Origin: Lewinellaceae bacterium | GTDB lineage: Bacteria > Bacteroidota > Bacteroidia > Chitinophagales > Saprospiraceae | NCBI GenBank assembly: GCA_020636105.1 | Contig: JACJYL010000001.1 | Span: 372,001 to 436,000 of the forward strand | Reading direction: 5' to 3' | Length of the DNA: 64,000 bases | Shown: piece by piece, positions 16,428 through 25,945 of the stretch | Numbering within the stretch: position 1 is the stretch's first letter | How the letters are laid out: each line of letters opens with the position of its first letter | Position numbers and translations under genes: made by a program | The notes under the pieces: model-generated | Database searches by the model: none | What the model was told of the DNA's origin: nothing | Seen by the model: the letters and a program-made list of their open reading frames with translations, nothing else

Positions 16428-18407
16428 ATGCAAACCTTCTTCATTAGAAGCCTGCTCTTTCTATTCCTGGTATTGCCATCCGTGGGCAACAGCCAATCCT
16501 TCAATGCTTACAAGAAAGCAGGGGATGAGGCTTTCCAGGCGAAGGACTATAACGCTGCCATGCATTATTATGCCCAGGCAATTGCCAAAAACGACAAGGA
16601 TCCTTATCTCTGTTATCGATACGCTTTATCCGCACAATCTTTTTCCGCTTTTGAGGTGGCTGAAGACTATCTGTTGAAAACATTAAAAGCAGATAAGGAA
16701 AAAGCCTTCCCTGAAGCCGTTTATCACCTGGGAATGGTCTATAAAAATCTAGGGCAGTATGAACAGGCCATTCAGCAATTTAATCGGTTTATAACAGAAA
16801 ATTCACAAGGCGGTTTGCGTGAAAAAGCGATAGAGGAAATATCTGCGTGCGGGCGAGCTATGGCACTACTGGAAGAGCCTGACCAAATGGAAATTGTGCA
16901 TTTAGGTAAATCGATCAATACGGCATATTCAGAATTTGGTGCTTTAAAAAGGGGAGATACTTTATATTATTCTTCCTATCGTTTTGACAATAAAAAAGAT
17001 AAAACCATCCCTTCCCGGAAGAACAGCAAAGTGCTGATCTCTGTTAAAAACGGACAGGGACGCCTTTTAAGAAAATTCAACGATGAAGAAGCCAATACCG
17101 CTCATGTAACCTTTAGCCTGGACGGCAATCGTATCTATTACAATGTTTGCACCTATGGTATTGGGCTGGATATAAAATGTACCCTTTTTTATAAAGAAAA
17201 AGACAACCGTGGTCGATGGAAAAAAACCGGAATTGCCTTGCCGGATACCGTTAATTTAAAAAATTTTACATCTACTCAGCCAACTATCGGGTATGATTCG
17301 GTGGAACAAACAGAAGTCCTCTTTTTTGCCAGCGACCGTCCGGGCGGCGCCGGAGGCCTGGATATCTGGAAAGTGTCGGTGGGAAAAGAGGACAAAAAAT
17401 TTGGGGATCCTATGCCGGTAGAAGCCGTCAATACCTCCGATAATGAAATTACGCCCTTTTTTGATGTGGAGCGGCAGGTGCTTTATTTTAGTTCTGACCG
17501 AGTGCAGGCCATGGGAGGGTATGATATTTTTTCCTGGAAGATGAATCAGGGAGATGCCGTGGTGGAACAACTTTTTCCGCCAGTTAACTCAAGTTTTAAT
17601 GATATCTATTATGTTCTGAATGAGGAGGGCGAAACCGGATATTTCTCGTCCAATCGTCCGGGAACCTATTACCTCGATAAATCCAATAAAGCTTGTTGTA
17701 ATGATATTTATTATTTCCGGCCCATCCCTCCCGAAGAAAAAATGGATTCTTTTCTGGTGGAGGACAACTCTCTGGCTCCCTTACCTTTGCCTAAACAGGA
17801 ACCTGCGTTGGAAAAAGAACCTGAAACGCTTGAGGATTTTCTTCCCCTGGCTCTTTATTTCGACAATGATGAACCGGACAAACGCACCCGGCGAACCACC
17901 ACCCGGAAAAATTATGATGAAACTTTTCAGAAATATTATCCCAAAAAGGAACTTTTCGGAGAAAATTTCGCCGCGCCCCTGGAGGAAGATCAAAAAGAAG
18001 AAGCCCTTTTACTGGTGGAGGATTTTTTTGAAAACGAAGTGGGAAAAGGACATCGGTACCTTATGCTTTTTTCAGAGATATTGCTGAAACGTTTGGAGAA
18101 CGGAGAAGAAGTGGAAATCTTTATAAAAGGGTTTACCAGTCCGCGGGCTCAAAGTGATTATAACCTTTCCCTGGGAAAACGAAGGGTAAGTTGTTTGAAG
18201 AATCATTTTTTTGATTATAAAAATAAAATATTTAAACCATATATTGATGCAGGGAACCTCAGGATCACCGAGCGCTCTTTTGGGGAAACTTCGGCGGCCT
18301 TAAATGTGAGTGATGCATTGGAAGATTTGCGAAATTCTGTGTTCAGCCCTGCTGCTTCCAGGGAGCGAAGGGTGGAAATAGTTGAGATTAAAATAGGGGA
18401 GGAGTAA
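16428..18407 (+). CDS. PorE-like T9SS protein: TPR, PD40 beta-propeller, OmpA domain
   Basis: 659 residues. Order of parts: signal peptide (to about 22, ending GNSQS); TPR repeats (about 25-125); WD40-like PD40 propeller blades with repeated LFFASDRPGGAGGLDIW, LYFSSDRVQAMGGYDIF and GYFSSNRPG (about 150-430); acidic linker; OmpA-like peptidoglycan-binding domain (about 540-655, with GFTSPRAQSDYNLSLGKRR). This architecture matches PorE, which anchors the T9SS PorKLMN trans-envelope core to peptidoglycan. The CarboxypepD-like repeat of some PorE proteins was not recognised here. Confidence 0.85.
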   Translation: MQTFFIRSLLFLFLVLPSVGNSQSFNAYKKAGDEAFQAKDYNAAMHYYAQAIAKNDKDPYLCYRYALSAQSFSAFEVAEDYLLKTLKADKEKAFPEAVYHLGMVYKNLGQYEQAIQQFNRFITENSQGGLREKAIEEISACGRAMALLEEPDQMEIVHLGKSINTAYSEFGALKRGDTLYYSSYRFDNKKDKTIPSRKNSKVLISVKNGQGRLLRKFNDEEANTAHVTFSLDGNRIYYNVCTYGIGLDIKCTLFYKEKDNRGRWKKTGIALPDTVNLKNFTSTQPTIGYDSVEQTEVLFFASDRPGGAGGLDIWKVSVGKEDKKFGDPMPVEAVNTSDNEITPFFDVERQVLYFSSDRVQAMGGYDIFSWKMNQGDAVVEQLFPPVNSSFNDIYYVLNEEGETGYFSSNRPGTYYLDKSNKACCNDIYYFRPIPPEEKMDSFLVEDNSLAPLPLPKQEPALEKEPETLEDFLPLALYFDNDEPDKRTRRTTTRKNYDETFQKYYPKKELFGENFAAPLEEDQKEEALLLVEDFFENEVGKGHRYLMLFSEILLKRLENGEEVEIFIKGFTSPRAQSDYNLSLGKRRVSCLKNHFFDYKNKIFKPYIDAGNLRITERSFGETSAALNVSDALEDLRNSVFSPAASRERRVEIVEIKIGEE

Positions 18408-18435
18408 CTCCAAATTATAAAGCACAAAAGGTTGT

Positions 18436-20664
18436 ATGAAAATTTTGGGGATTTCAGCTTTTTACCATGATTCTGGAGCAGCTATTATTGAAGATGGTCA
18501 AATACTGGCTGCCGCCCAGGAAGAGCGGTTCACCCGGATAAAACATGACCCTTGCTTTCCTGTCCAGGCGATCAGGTATTGCCTGGATCATGCAGGTTGC
18601 AGCATCGACGAACTGGATGCTGTCGTATTTTACGACAAACCTTTGCTTAAGTTTGAAAGATTACTGGAAACCTATTATGCTTTTGCCCCTAAGGGCATTG
18701 CTTCTTTTGTTAAAGGGATGCCCGGTTGGCTCAACGAAAAGTTGTTTCTGAAAAGGGTGATCAGGACAGCGCTTGAGGAAGTCGAAACTTATTCAAAAAA
18801 GAATCTCAGACTCTTATTTACCGAACATCATTTATCCCATGCAGCCAGTGCTTTTTTTGCCTCTTCTTTTTCCGAAGCGGCTATATTGACCATTGATGGG
18901 GTGGGTGAGTGGGCCACAGCGTCGATCTGTAAAGGGAGTGGGAATAAAATTGAATATCTGAAGGAACTCAAATTCCCTCATTCTCTTGGATTGTTGTATT
19001 CAGCATTTACTTATTGGTTGGGATTCAGAGTCAATTCCGGAGAATATAAGCTGATGGGTCTCGCCCCTTATGGAAACCGGGATTCGCCTCAGGTGGATCG
19101 TTTCATCGGGATCATAAAAAGCAAATTGGTGGATATTCGCACCGATGGATCTATGTGGCTGAACCAGGACTATTTCACCTACGCTACCGGTTTGAGGATG
19201 GTGGATGATACAAAATGGACCCACTTATTCGGTTTTCCTAGAAGGTTGCCTGACCATGAGTTGGAGCAGGTTCATTGTGATCTCGCATTGGCCATCCAGA
19301 CGGTTACAGAGGAAGTGGTGCTGAAAATGGTCCGGGAAGCCAAACGACTGACCCATTCCAGTCACATCTGTCTGGCAGGAGGAGTCGCCTTGAACGGTGT
19401 TGCCAATGGAAAAATATTTAAAGAAAAAATATTTGACCGCATTTTTGTTCAACCCGCTGCAGGAGATGCCGGAGGCGCCCTGGGAGCAGCATTGGCAGCG
19501 TATTACATGTATTTCAACCGTCCACGAAAGGTGGATTCGCTTTTGCCGGATCTTATGCAGGGATCATTGCTGGGGCCTGAGTTCAGTAACCTGGAGATAC
19601 AAAAGAACATTCGACGATATGATGCTCACTGGACCCTATATTCCCCATTTAGCGAGCTTACCGAAAAGGTGGTCCAAGCATTAAAAAACGGCAAAGTAAT
19701 TGGCTGGTTTCAGGGAAGAATGGAATTCGGCCCGCGTGCTTTGGGCAATCGAAGCATTCTGGGCGACGCTTCCAATGTCGAAATGCAGCGAAAGTTAAAT
19801 TTAAAAATAAAATTCAGGGAAAGCTTTCGCCCTTTTGCACCCTCGGTTCCGGAAGAGGATGTTTCCAAATATTTCGAGATTGATGTGCCTTCCCCTTATA
19901 TGCTTCTGATGGCGAATGTGCAACCCTTTTATAGAAAACCACTGGATACCCATTTTAATGCCTTGCCCTGGCGGGAAAAACTCAAGGTGCAGCGATCCGG
20001 CTTGCCGGCTGTTACGCATGTTGATCTTTCCGCTCGGATTCAAACGGTAACCAAACAGGGAAACGAAAGATATTGGGAACTGCTTAAAAAGTTTGAAGAG
20101 CACACAGGTCAGAGTGTTCTGGTAAACACCAGTTTTAATGTTCGGGGAGAGCCCATCGTTTGTACTCCTGAAGAGGCTTATCTTTGTTTTATGAAAACTG
20201 AAATGGATCTCCTGGTAATGGGCGATATGATTTTTGAAAAACAAAACCAGGGCCCCTTAAAACAAGATAATAGTACAAGGGCAAAGCTTCCATCTGCAAA
20301 TGTAAAGGATAAAACCATGGAAACCAGCTTAGTGATCACTACCGGATTGCTGCTCCTGTGGTTTGTTTATAAAATAGATTGGATCCTTTTTGTTTCCCTG
20401 ATGATTGGGGTACTCAGCCTTATTTCGAGTACCTTTGCAGGGGGGATCACGATCACCTGGAAAAAGATAGCCGATATTTTAGGCTTGGTGATGCCAAAGG
20501 TGTTACTTTCCATCGTTTTTTACCTGGTACTTACTCCTGTTGCTCTGGTTTCAAGATTATTTACCAAAGATGCACTTTCATTAAAGCGTAAAAATAAAGA
20601 GGAGTCTTATTGGATAGAGCATGTCCATTTGTTTGAGCCGGAGGATTTTGAAAAGACCTGGTAA
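18436..20664 (+). CDS. Carbamoyltransferase (NodU/CmcH) fused to SxtJ-like membrane domain
   Basis: 742 residues. Residues 1 to about 600 are a complete NodU/CmcH/HypF-type O-carbamoyltransferase. The N-terminal ASKHA fold has MKILGISAFYHDSGAAII, the metal-binding TEHHLSHAASAFF, and GVALNGVANGK. The C-terminal YrdC-like/CmcH part has WFQGRMEFGPRALGNRSILGD and LVNTSFNVRGEPIVCTPEEA. After a polar linker (about 605-627), residues 628-742 hold two to three hydrophobic helices ending LSLKRKNKEESYW, which resembles the separate SxtJ protein usually encoded just downstream of such enzymes. An in-frame ATG at 20317 lies exactly at the start of this part. Confidence 0.88.
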   Translation: MKILGISAFYHDSGAAIIEDGQILAAAQEERFTRIKHDPCFPVQAIRYCLDHAGCSIDELDAVVFYDKPLLKFERLLETYYAFAPKGIASFVKGMPGWLNEKLFLKRVIRTALEEVETYSKKNLRLLFTEHHLSHAASAFFASSFSEAAILTIDGVGEWATASICKGSGNKIEYLKELKFPHSLGLLYSAFTYWLGFRVNSGEYKLMGLAPYGNRDSPQVDRFIGIIKSKLVDIRTDGSMWLNQDYFTYATGLRMVDDTKWTHLFGFPRRLPDHELEQVHCDLALAIQTVTEEVVLKMVREAKRLTHSSHICLAGGVALNGVANGKIFKEKIFDRIFVQPAAGDAGGALGAALAAYYMYFNRPRKVDSLLPDLMQGSLLGPEFSNLEIQKNIRRYDAHWTLYSPFSELTEKVVQALKNGKVIGWFQGRMEFGPRALGNRSILGDASNVEMQRKLNLKIKFRESFRPFAPSVPEEDVSKYFEIDVPSPYMLLMANVQPFYRKPLDTHFNALPWREKLKVQRSGLPAVTHVDLSARIQTVTKQGNERYWELLKKFEEHTGQSVLVNTSFNVRGEPIVCTPEEAYLCFMKTEMDLLVMGDMIFEKQNQGPLKQDNSTRAKLPSANVKDKTMETSLVITTGLLLLWFVYKIDWILFVSLMIGVLSLISSTFAGGITITWKKIADILGLVMPKVLLSIVFYLVLTPVALVSRLFTKDALSLKRKNKEESYWIEHVHLFEPEDFEKTW

Positions 20665-20746
20665 AAGAAATAAATTACAATTTACCCCTTAGAAATATAC
20701 TTTTAAAACAAATTGTCTATTTTTACGATAAAATTAGTGACAAAAT

Positions 20747-21634
20747 ATGGCAAAGTTTCAGTCTAACCATTCTCAAAAGAGCGCAGGAACCTCGGGGATG
20801 ATCGTTAAAGTCGGAGTTTTTGGGGCACTTATAGCCGGGTTGTTTTTTGTTTTTAATAAATTTACCGGCAAAACTGTTGGGGGAGAAGTGGATGATTACG
20901 CCCCGCTGGCCTTGTATTATCCAAAGAGCAGCAGTGGGGAGATCATTGTGCATAAAGGTTATGCGTTATCCTACAATGAGGAGCACGAGCAAGCGGAATG
21001 GACAGCCCATGAGTTGACGAGGGAAAATCTTGAAAAAGAATGGAATGAGCGGAGTGATAATTTTTTGCCGGATAAAGAGGTGAAAACAGGTTCAGCCACC
21101 CCTGATGATTACCGCGGGTCGGGTTATGATCGCGGGCATTTGGTTCCTGCAGCCGATATGGCATGGGATGCCAAGGCCATGGAAGAAACCTTTTTGTTAA
21201 GCAATATCAGTCCCCAGGCCGGGAATTTTAATAAAGGGATTTGGAGAGAACTGGAGGAGCTTACCCGGAACTGGGCCAAACAATTTGGACACCTATATGT
21301 GGTAACAGGTCCTGTTTTGACCCTTGATCCGAAAGGAAAAATAGGCGAAAACGAGGTTTCGGTTCCGGCAGCCTATTATAAGATTTTGCTGGACGATCAA
21401 TCTGAGCCAAAGAAGGCTATCGCTTTTGTGATTCCCAATGAAGTGAGTTATGAACCCCTTTATTCTTACACGACCTCCATTGATGAGGTGGAAGCGTTAA
21501 CCGGTCTGGATTTTTTCCCAGACCTGTATAGCCAGGAGGAAGAAGACCGTATTGAAGGCAGCTTTAATAAAGACCTTTGGACATTCAATAAGAAAAAATT
21601 TGATACAAGAATCAATAGTTGGAATAAACAATAA
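20747..21634 (+). CDS. Membrane-anchored DNA/RNA non-specific endonuclease (NUC1 family)
   Basis: 295 residues. An N-terminal hydrophobic helix (about 22-40) likely anchors it with the catalytic domain outside the cytoplasm. The nuclease signature YDRGHLVPAADM (about 127-138) carries the catalytic His of the DRGH motif. The metal-binding NISPQAGNFNKGIW block (about 151-164) is also intact. Members cleave single- and double-stranded DNA and RNA, commonly for nutrient acquisition or competition. The HerA-like ATPase gene starts 8 bases downstream. Confidence 0.9.
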   Translation: MAKFQSNHSQKSAGTSGMIVKVGVFGALIAGLFFVFNKFTGKTVGGEVDDYAPLALYYPKSSSGEIIVHKGYALSYNEEHEQAEWTAHELTRENLEKEWNERSDNFLPDKEVKTGSATPDDYRGSGYDRGHLVPAADMAWDAKAMEETFLLSNISPQAGNFNKGIWRELEELTRNWAKQFGHLYVVTGPVLTLDPKGKIGENEVSVPAAYYKILLDDQSEPKKAIAFVIPNEVSYEPLYSYTTSIDEVEALTGLDFFPDLYSQEEEDRIEGSFNKDLWTFNKKKFDTRINSWNKQ

Positions 21635-21642
21635 GCATAAAA

Positions 21643-23220
21643 ATGGCAAATAAAGAAGCATTTATAAAGTTATTGGAAGGTGGTTATACCTTTAAAGGAG
21701 ATCATATAGTTTTAGGAGGCGCCATGTTCCAAAAAGAGTGTTTAACAGGAACATTAGTAAAAATACCACTGAAGACGATGAACCGGCACGGACTTATTGC
21801 TGGGGCTACCGGATCAGGAAAAACAAAAACACTCCAAATCATTGCAGAGCAGCTTTCCGCAAAAAGCATTCCGGTGCTGCTGATGGATGTTAAAGGGGAT
21901 CTTAGTGGGATTGCCGTCCCCGCTGAAGGGCACCCAAAAATTGATGAGCGCCATGAAAAAATAGGTTTCCCGTTTCATGCCGATTCAAGTCCGGTGGAAT
22001 TCCTGACTTTGTCAGATGAAAAAGGGGCTCGCCTGAGAGCTACCGTTTCTGAATTTGGCCCTGTTTTGTTCTCTAAAATGTTGAATCTCAATGAAACCCA
22101 GGCGAGTATTGTCGCCGTTGTTTTTAAATATTGTGATGATAACGCCCTTCCTTTGCTCGACCTGAAGGATTTTAAAAAGACCCTTCAATTCATGTCTGGT
22201 GAAGGCCAAAAAGAAGTGGTAGAAATTTACGGCAGTATCGCATCGGCATCTATGGGAGCCATCATCAGGAAAATCATTGAACTGGAGCAACAGGGAGCCG
22301 ACATTTTCTTTGGAGAAAGATCTTTTGACGTTAAGGATCTTTGCAGACTCGATGAAAACGGAAAGGGCATGGTTTCCATCATTCGTCTGACAGACATCCA
22401 GGACAAACCAAAGCTGTTTTCCACCTTTATGCTGCAAATGCTGGCAGAAATATATTCTTCCTTTCCGGAAGAAGGGGATATGGATCAGCCCAAACTAGTC
22501 ATTTTTATCGATGAGGCGCACCTTGTTTTTGACCAGGCCTCTGAAGCTTTAATGGACCAAATCGAGGCGATCGTAAAATTGATTCGTTCAAAAGGAGTGG
22601 GACTTTTCTTCGTCACACAAAATCCGGCGGACATTCCTGAAAGCGTTTTGAGCCAGCTGGGGTTAAAAGTCCAGCATGCCTTACGTGCCTTCACCGCAAA
22701 GGACAGAAAGGCGATAAGGCTGGCAGCCCAAAATTATCCGGAGTCCGAATTTTACGAAGTGGATCAGCTGATCACAGAATTGGGGATTGGAGAAGCGCTT
22801 GTCACAGCACTTAACGAAAAAGGCATTCCCACTCCGCTGGCCCATACGATGCTTCGTGCTCCGCAATCCAGGATGGATGTTTTGACCAGTGTGGAGATCA
22901 GGAACATCATCAAGGATTCCTATATTATTGAAAAATACAATGAAGAAATAGACCGGGAGAGTGCCTACGAAATCCTGCAGGAGAAAATTGAAGAAGCGCA
23001 TGAGGAGAGCAAACAACAGGAATTGAGAGATCAGCGGGAAAAAGCAACGACCACAACCACCCGCAGGGTACAAAAAAGTGCAATCGAGAAATTTATCAGC
23101 AACCCGACTACCCGACAAATAGGAAGAACGGTCGCCAGGGAGTTAACCAGGGGCTTATTAGGCGTATTAGGGATTGGCGGAACTACAAAAAGACGTACCA
23201 CAACAAGGAAAAAGAAATAA
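21643..23220 (+). CDS. HerA-like ATPase (DUF853/YjgR family)
   Basis: 525 residues. Walker A is IAGATGSGKTKTL (about 49-61) and Walker B is KLVIFIDEAHLVF. An FFVTQNPADIPESVLSQLGLKVQHALR block is typical of DUF853/YjgR, a FtsK-HerA superfamily motor of unknown cellular role. The C-terminus is very basic (TTKRRTTTRKKK). It probably shares a transcript with the upstream nuclease gene and meets the convergent ribD with only 4 bases between the stops. Confidence 0.9.
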   Translation: MANKEAFIKLLEGGYTFKGDHIVLGGAMFQKECLTGTLVKIPLKTMNRHGLIAGATGSGKTKTLQIIAEQLSAKSIPVLLMDVKGDLSGIAVPAEGHPKIDERHEKIGFPFHADSSPVEFLTLSDEKGARLRATVSEFGPVLFSKMLNLNETQASIVAVVFKYCDDNALPLLDLKDFKKTLQFMSGEGQKEVVEIYGSIASASMGAIIRKIIELEQQGADIFFGERSFDVKDLCRLDENGKGMVSIIRLTDIQDKPKLFSTFMLQMLAEIYSSFPEEGDMDQPKLVIFIDEAHLVFDQASEALMDQIEAIVKLIRSKGVGLFFVTQNPADIPESVLSQLGLKVQHALRAFTAKDRKAIRLAAQNYPESEFYEVDQLITELGIGEALVTALNEKGIPTPLAHTMLRAPQSRMDVLTSVEIRNIIKDSYIIEKYNEEIDRESAYEILQEKIEEAHEESKQQELRDQREKATTTTTRRVQKSAIEKFISNPTTRQIGRTVARELTRGLLGVLGIGGTTKRRTTTRKKK

Positions 23221-23224
23221 TTAT

Positions 23225-24262
23225 TTAACAGCCTAAATCATTCAAATAAACAGAGATTTCATCACTTTCCAGTTGGAAAGATTGAGATGGAACCTTTTCA
23301 GGCATGGGAGCTTTTAATCCATTAACCAGGTAATTTGCCGAGGTAATGACGCGTGCCTCGTCCCATAAATTATCGTGGTAAAAAGAATCCAGTAAAGTCG
23401 CTCCCCCTTCAACCATGAGTGTGCCGATTTTGTGTTGAGCAAGGACGGTGAGTAGATTGTGAATCAGCTGTTGATCAAAGGCTATTTTTACCCTGTAAAT
23501 GTTATCCAGTTCCAGATTTTCTTTTTCATTAAAAACAATGGTTTTCGCCTGGTGGTCAAAAATCTTTAATTTTTTGTCCAGGAGAAGGTCCTTATCCAGG
23601 ACAACTCTAACAGGATTCTTACCATAGTAGAGTCTGTTCGTCAGGGAAGGGTTGTCCAGTAAAGCGGTGCGGGTTCCTACCATGATGGCATTGATCTCTC
23701 CTCGCCATTTGTGGGTTAGCCTATTGGTAAAATCATTGCTTATCCAAACCTGTTCTCCATTATTTTTAGCCATGAAGCCATCCTTGCTTCTGGCGTATTT
23801 TAAAATCACATAAGGCCTTTTCCGGCAAACGTAAGTGGTGCGTGGCTGACTCAATTGTATGCCAACTGCGGGCAAAACATCCTGGGTAACCGATATGCCG
23901 GCTTCGTTGAGAATTTTCAGGCTTTTTCCATTCACCTCGGGACTTCGGTCAATGGCTGAAATAACGACCCGTGGAATTTTTTGATCCAGGATCAGGTTGG
24001 TGCATGGAGGCGTTTTACCATGAATACAACACGGCTCCAGGGAAATATAAATAGTGCTTTGCGGGAGCAGATGGCGGTCTTGCTGTTTTACGCTGTTTAC
24101 CGCATTAACCTCTGCATGAGGCTCCCCGTAAGCTTTGTGAAATCCTTCCCCTATTATCCTGTTTTCAGCTACGATAACTGCCCCTACCATGGGGTTGGGA
24201 CTCACCTTTGCTCCCCCCAGCCTGGCAAGGTCAAAACTTCTTTGTATGAATAATTCATCCAT
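23225..24262 (-). CDS. ribD: Bifunctional riboflavin deaminase/reductase RibD
   Basis: 345 residues. The N-terminal deaminase domain has the zinc site HAEVNAV and PCCIHGKTPPC. The C-terminal reductase domain has RPYVILKYARSKDGF, MVGTRTALLDNPSLTNR and TLMVEGGATLLDSF. It catalyses steps two and three of riboflavin synthesis from GTP. It is a single gene, and no FMN riboswitch was found upstream. Confidence 0.95.
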   Translation of the reverse strand: MDELFIQRSFDLARLGGAKVSPNPMVGAVIVAENRIIGEGFHKAYGEPHAEVNAVNSVKQQDRHLLPQSTIYISLEPCCIHGKTPPCTNLILDQKIPRVVISAIDRSPEVNGKSLKILNEAGISVTQDVLPAVGIQLSQPRTTYVCRKRPYVILKYARSKDGFMAKNNGEQVWISNDFTNRLTHKWRGEINAIMVGTRTALLDNPSLTNRLYYGKNPVRVVLDKDLLLDKKLKIFDHQAKTIVFNEKENLELDNIYRVKIAFDQQLIHNLLTVLAQHKIGTLMVEGGATLLDSFYHDNLWDEARVITSANYLVNGLKAPMPEKVPSQSFQLESDEISVYLNDLGC

Positions 24263-24572
24263 GTTTTGTGTGGTAGGATTTCTGATTGTTCAATACGGAT
24301 AGCAAAAATTAATATTCTATAAAACTGGAATTTGCTGCAAAAATACATGATTCATTCATATAACAACTTTTTTTCCTTCTTAACATTTGTTGTATGACAA
24401 TTTTTTATTATTATTGTCGGAGCAAAAGCACCTGACTTCCCATGAACTTTTCTTAATGATGCATTTTCTTATTTTAAATCAATTTTGTTCCCCGCATTCT
24501 CCAAAGGAATTCTTCCCAAACTAAGCTACTTAAAATTCCGGTATTTTTATTTCTAATAAAAATCAAAAGAGC
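24263..24572. other. Gap between ribD and the AP2 gene with no recognisable gene
   Basis: 310 bp, AT-rich, between divergent genes. It must carry both promoters, but I see no clear TAnnTTTG box, no riboswitch consensus and no small reading frame with coding character. Confidence 0.4.
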
Positions 24573-25169
24573 GTGTTATACAAAGTAAAACTCAAAAATG
24601 CTGACGAGGAGGTTTTACTCGATTCAGCAGTGTATGAGTACCTGACTACGGACCCATATTTAGTTAAAGTTGATTTTATCAATAGTCTGAGAAGGCACTC
24701 AAGCGGCTGCGCCGTTTTCCAGAAAACATGGAAAAAAGCCAGTGGCGGTTTTAAGACCGAAACGATTTACCTGCACAAACTCATCGCAGAAAAATTCCTT
24801 TCTGAATCAAAAAAAGGAAAGCAGAATCTCGTGGGCGCCAAAAATGGCAATAAACTTGACTGCCGACTGGATAATATTACTTACCGGTCGAGAGCCGTTG
24901 CCAGCCGGCAGCGAAAGTCCAGTAGTAAGGCAGGATACACTGGCGTTTACCAGGAGGGAAAACGTTATCGGGCTGTGATCTCCATCAATCGAAAATCAGT
25001 CCACATCGGCATGTTTGATACAGCCGAACAGGCAGCACTGGCGTACAATGTTGCTTCCCGGGAACTGTACGGTATTGATGGCAAGCAAAATGTATTGCAT
25101 ACCACAGTCCCGGTCCCCGAACCTGAAGTGGACATGAAAAAATTATGGAAATTATTTAAAGGGAAGTGA
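24573..25169 (+). CDS. AP2-domain protein with degenerate HNH-like region
   Basis: 198 residues from a GTG start; no ATG fits. An HNH-type region (about 65-110) contains IYLHKLIAEKFL and GNKLDCRLDNITYRSR, as in phage and homing HNH-AP2 endonucleases. The position where the catalytic His of the V-D/N-H-I/K-x-G/H-N motif should stand reads VGAKNGN, so an alanine or glycine replaces it. The AP2 DNA-binding domain follows at about 121-168 (GYTGVYQEGKRYRAVISINR and GMFDTAEQAALAYN). It is therefore probably a DNA-binding protein derived from a homing nuclease. It stands alone between two housekeeping genes. Confidence 0.75.
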   Translation: MLYKVKLKNADEEVLLDSAVYEYLTTDPYLVKVDFINSLRRHSSGCAVFQKTWKKASGGFKTETIYLHKLIAEKFLSESKKGKQNLVGAKNGNKLDCRLDNITYRSRAVASRQRKSSSKAGYTGVYQEGKRYRAVISINRKSVHIGMFDTAEQAALAYNVASRELYGIDGKQNVLHTTVPVPEPEVDMKKLWKLFKGK

Positions 25170-25225
25170 TATCAGAAAAACGGCAAATTTTAAATACCCA
25201 ATTTTAAAGTATTATTATCCGTATT

Positions 25226-25906
25226 TTATTTTAAAGCTCTAATCATCTCTCTTTTCCCCGGGGGGCCGGGGAGATCTTCTACTACAAATCCAAGTGATCT
25301 AAGGTTTCTTTTCACGCTGCCTTTGGCTGAATAGGTGACGAATATCCCTCCAGGCTTGAGTGCATTGTACATGAGAGAAAGGATCGGAATTTCCCATAAT
25401 TCCGGTTGTGTGGCGGGAGCAAATGCATCATAATAAATCAGATCAAAAACCTCATTGTCAGTTATTTGTTCGAATTTTTTCAAAGATTTTTTCAAAGAGA
25501 ATTTAGGTGAGATCTCGTGGACGAGGTCCCAATCCAATTGGTGCATCAAATTAAAAACCTCCTTTTCGGGCATTGCTCCAAGCAATTCGGGGAAATTGAG
25601 TTTTTCAGCTTCCTCCACAGGCACAGGGAAGGCTTCCACGGCTTCGTAGTAAATAAATTTTTCCCGGGACATGGTTTCCAGGTAAGTAATAAAAGCATTC
25701 AGCCCGCTTCCGAATCCTATTTCCAGGATGGACAAAGAATGCCCCGTTCCAAATTTGTAAAAAAGGCCTGCCTCAATAAAAACGTGGCGTGATTCCCGGA
25801 TGGCTCCGTATCGTGAATGGTAAAACTCTCCGAACTGTTCAGAAAACAGGGAGTGCGAACCATCTTGGGTCGTTACAACCTTAATGTCGTCCTTTAAATT
25901 GGACAT
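25226..25906 (-). CDS. mnmD: tRNA 5-methylaminomethyl-2-thiouridine methyltransferase MnmD
   Basis: 226 residues. A SAM-dependent methyltransferase with ILEIGFGSGLNAF (motif I) and an FDLIYYDAFAPATQPELW block specific to the MnmC methyltransferase half. It lacks the FAD oxidase half of MnmC, so it corresponds to stand-alone MnmD, which performs the final methylation of mnm5s2U34 in tRNA wobble positions. It is followed upstream on the same strand by ytxJ. Confidence 0.9.
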   Translation of the reverse strand: MSNLKDDIKVVTTQDGSHSLFSEQFGEFYHSRYGAIRESRHVFIEAGLFYKFGTGHSLSILEIGFGSGLNAFITYLETMSREKFIYYEAVEAFPVPVEEAEKLNFPELLGAMPEKEVFNLMHQLDWDLVHEISPKFSLKKSLKKFEQITDNEVFDLIYYDAFAPATQPELWEIPILSLMYNALKPGGIFVTYSAKGSVKRNLRSLGFVVEDLPGPPGKREMIRALK

Positions 25907-25945
25907 GGGTGAATTACTTTAAAATCTCCTGTTTATATTAAATGA

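Noticed and set aside
24263..24572. FMN riboswitch upstream of ribD
   Set aside because: The conserved RFN core (AGGGGCAGGGTGAAATTCC-like) is absent on the minus strand.
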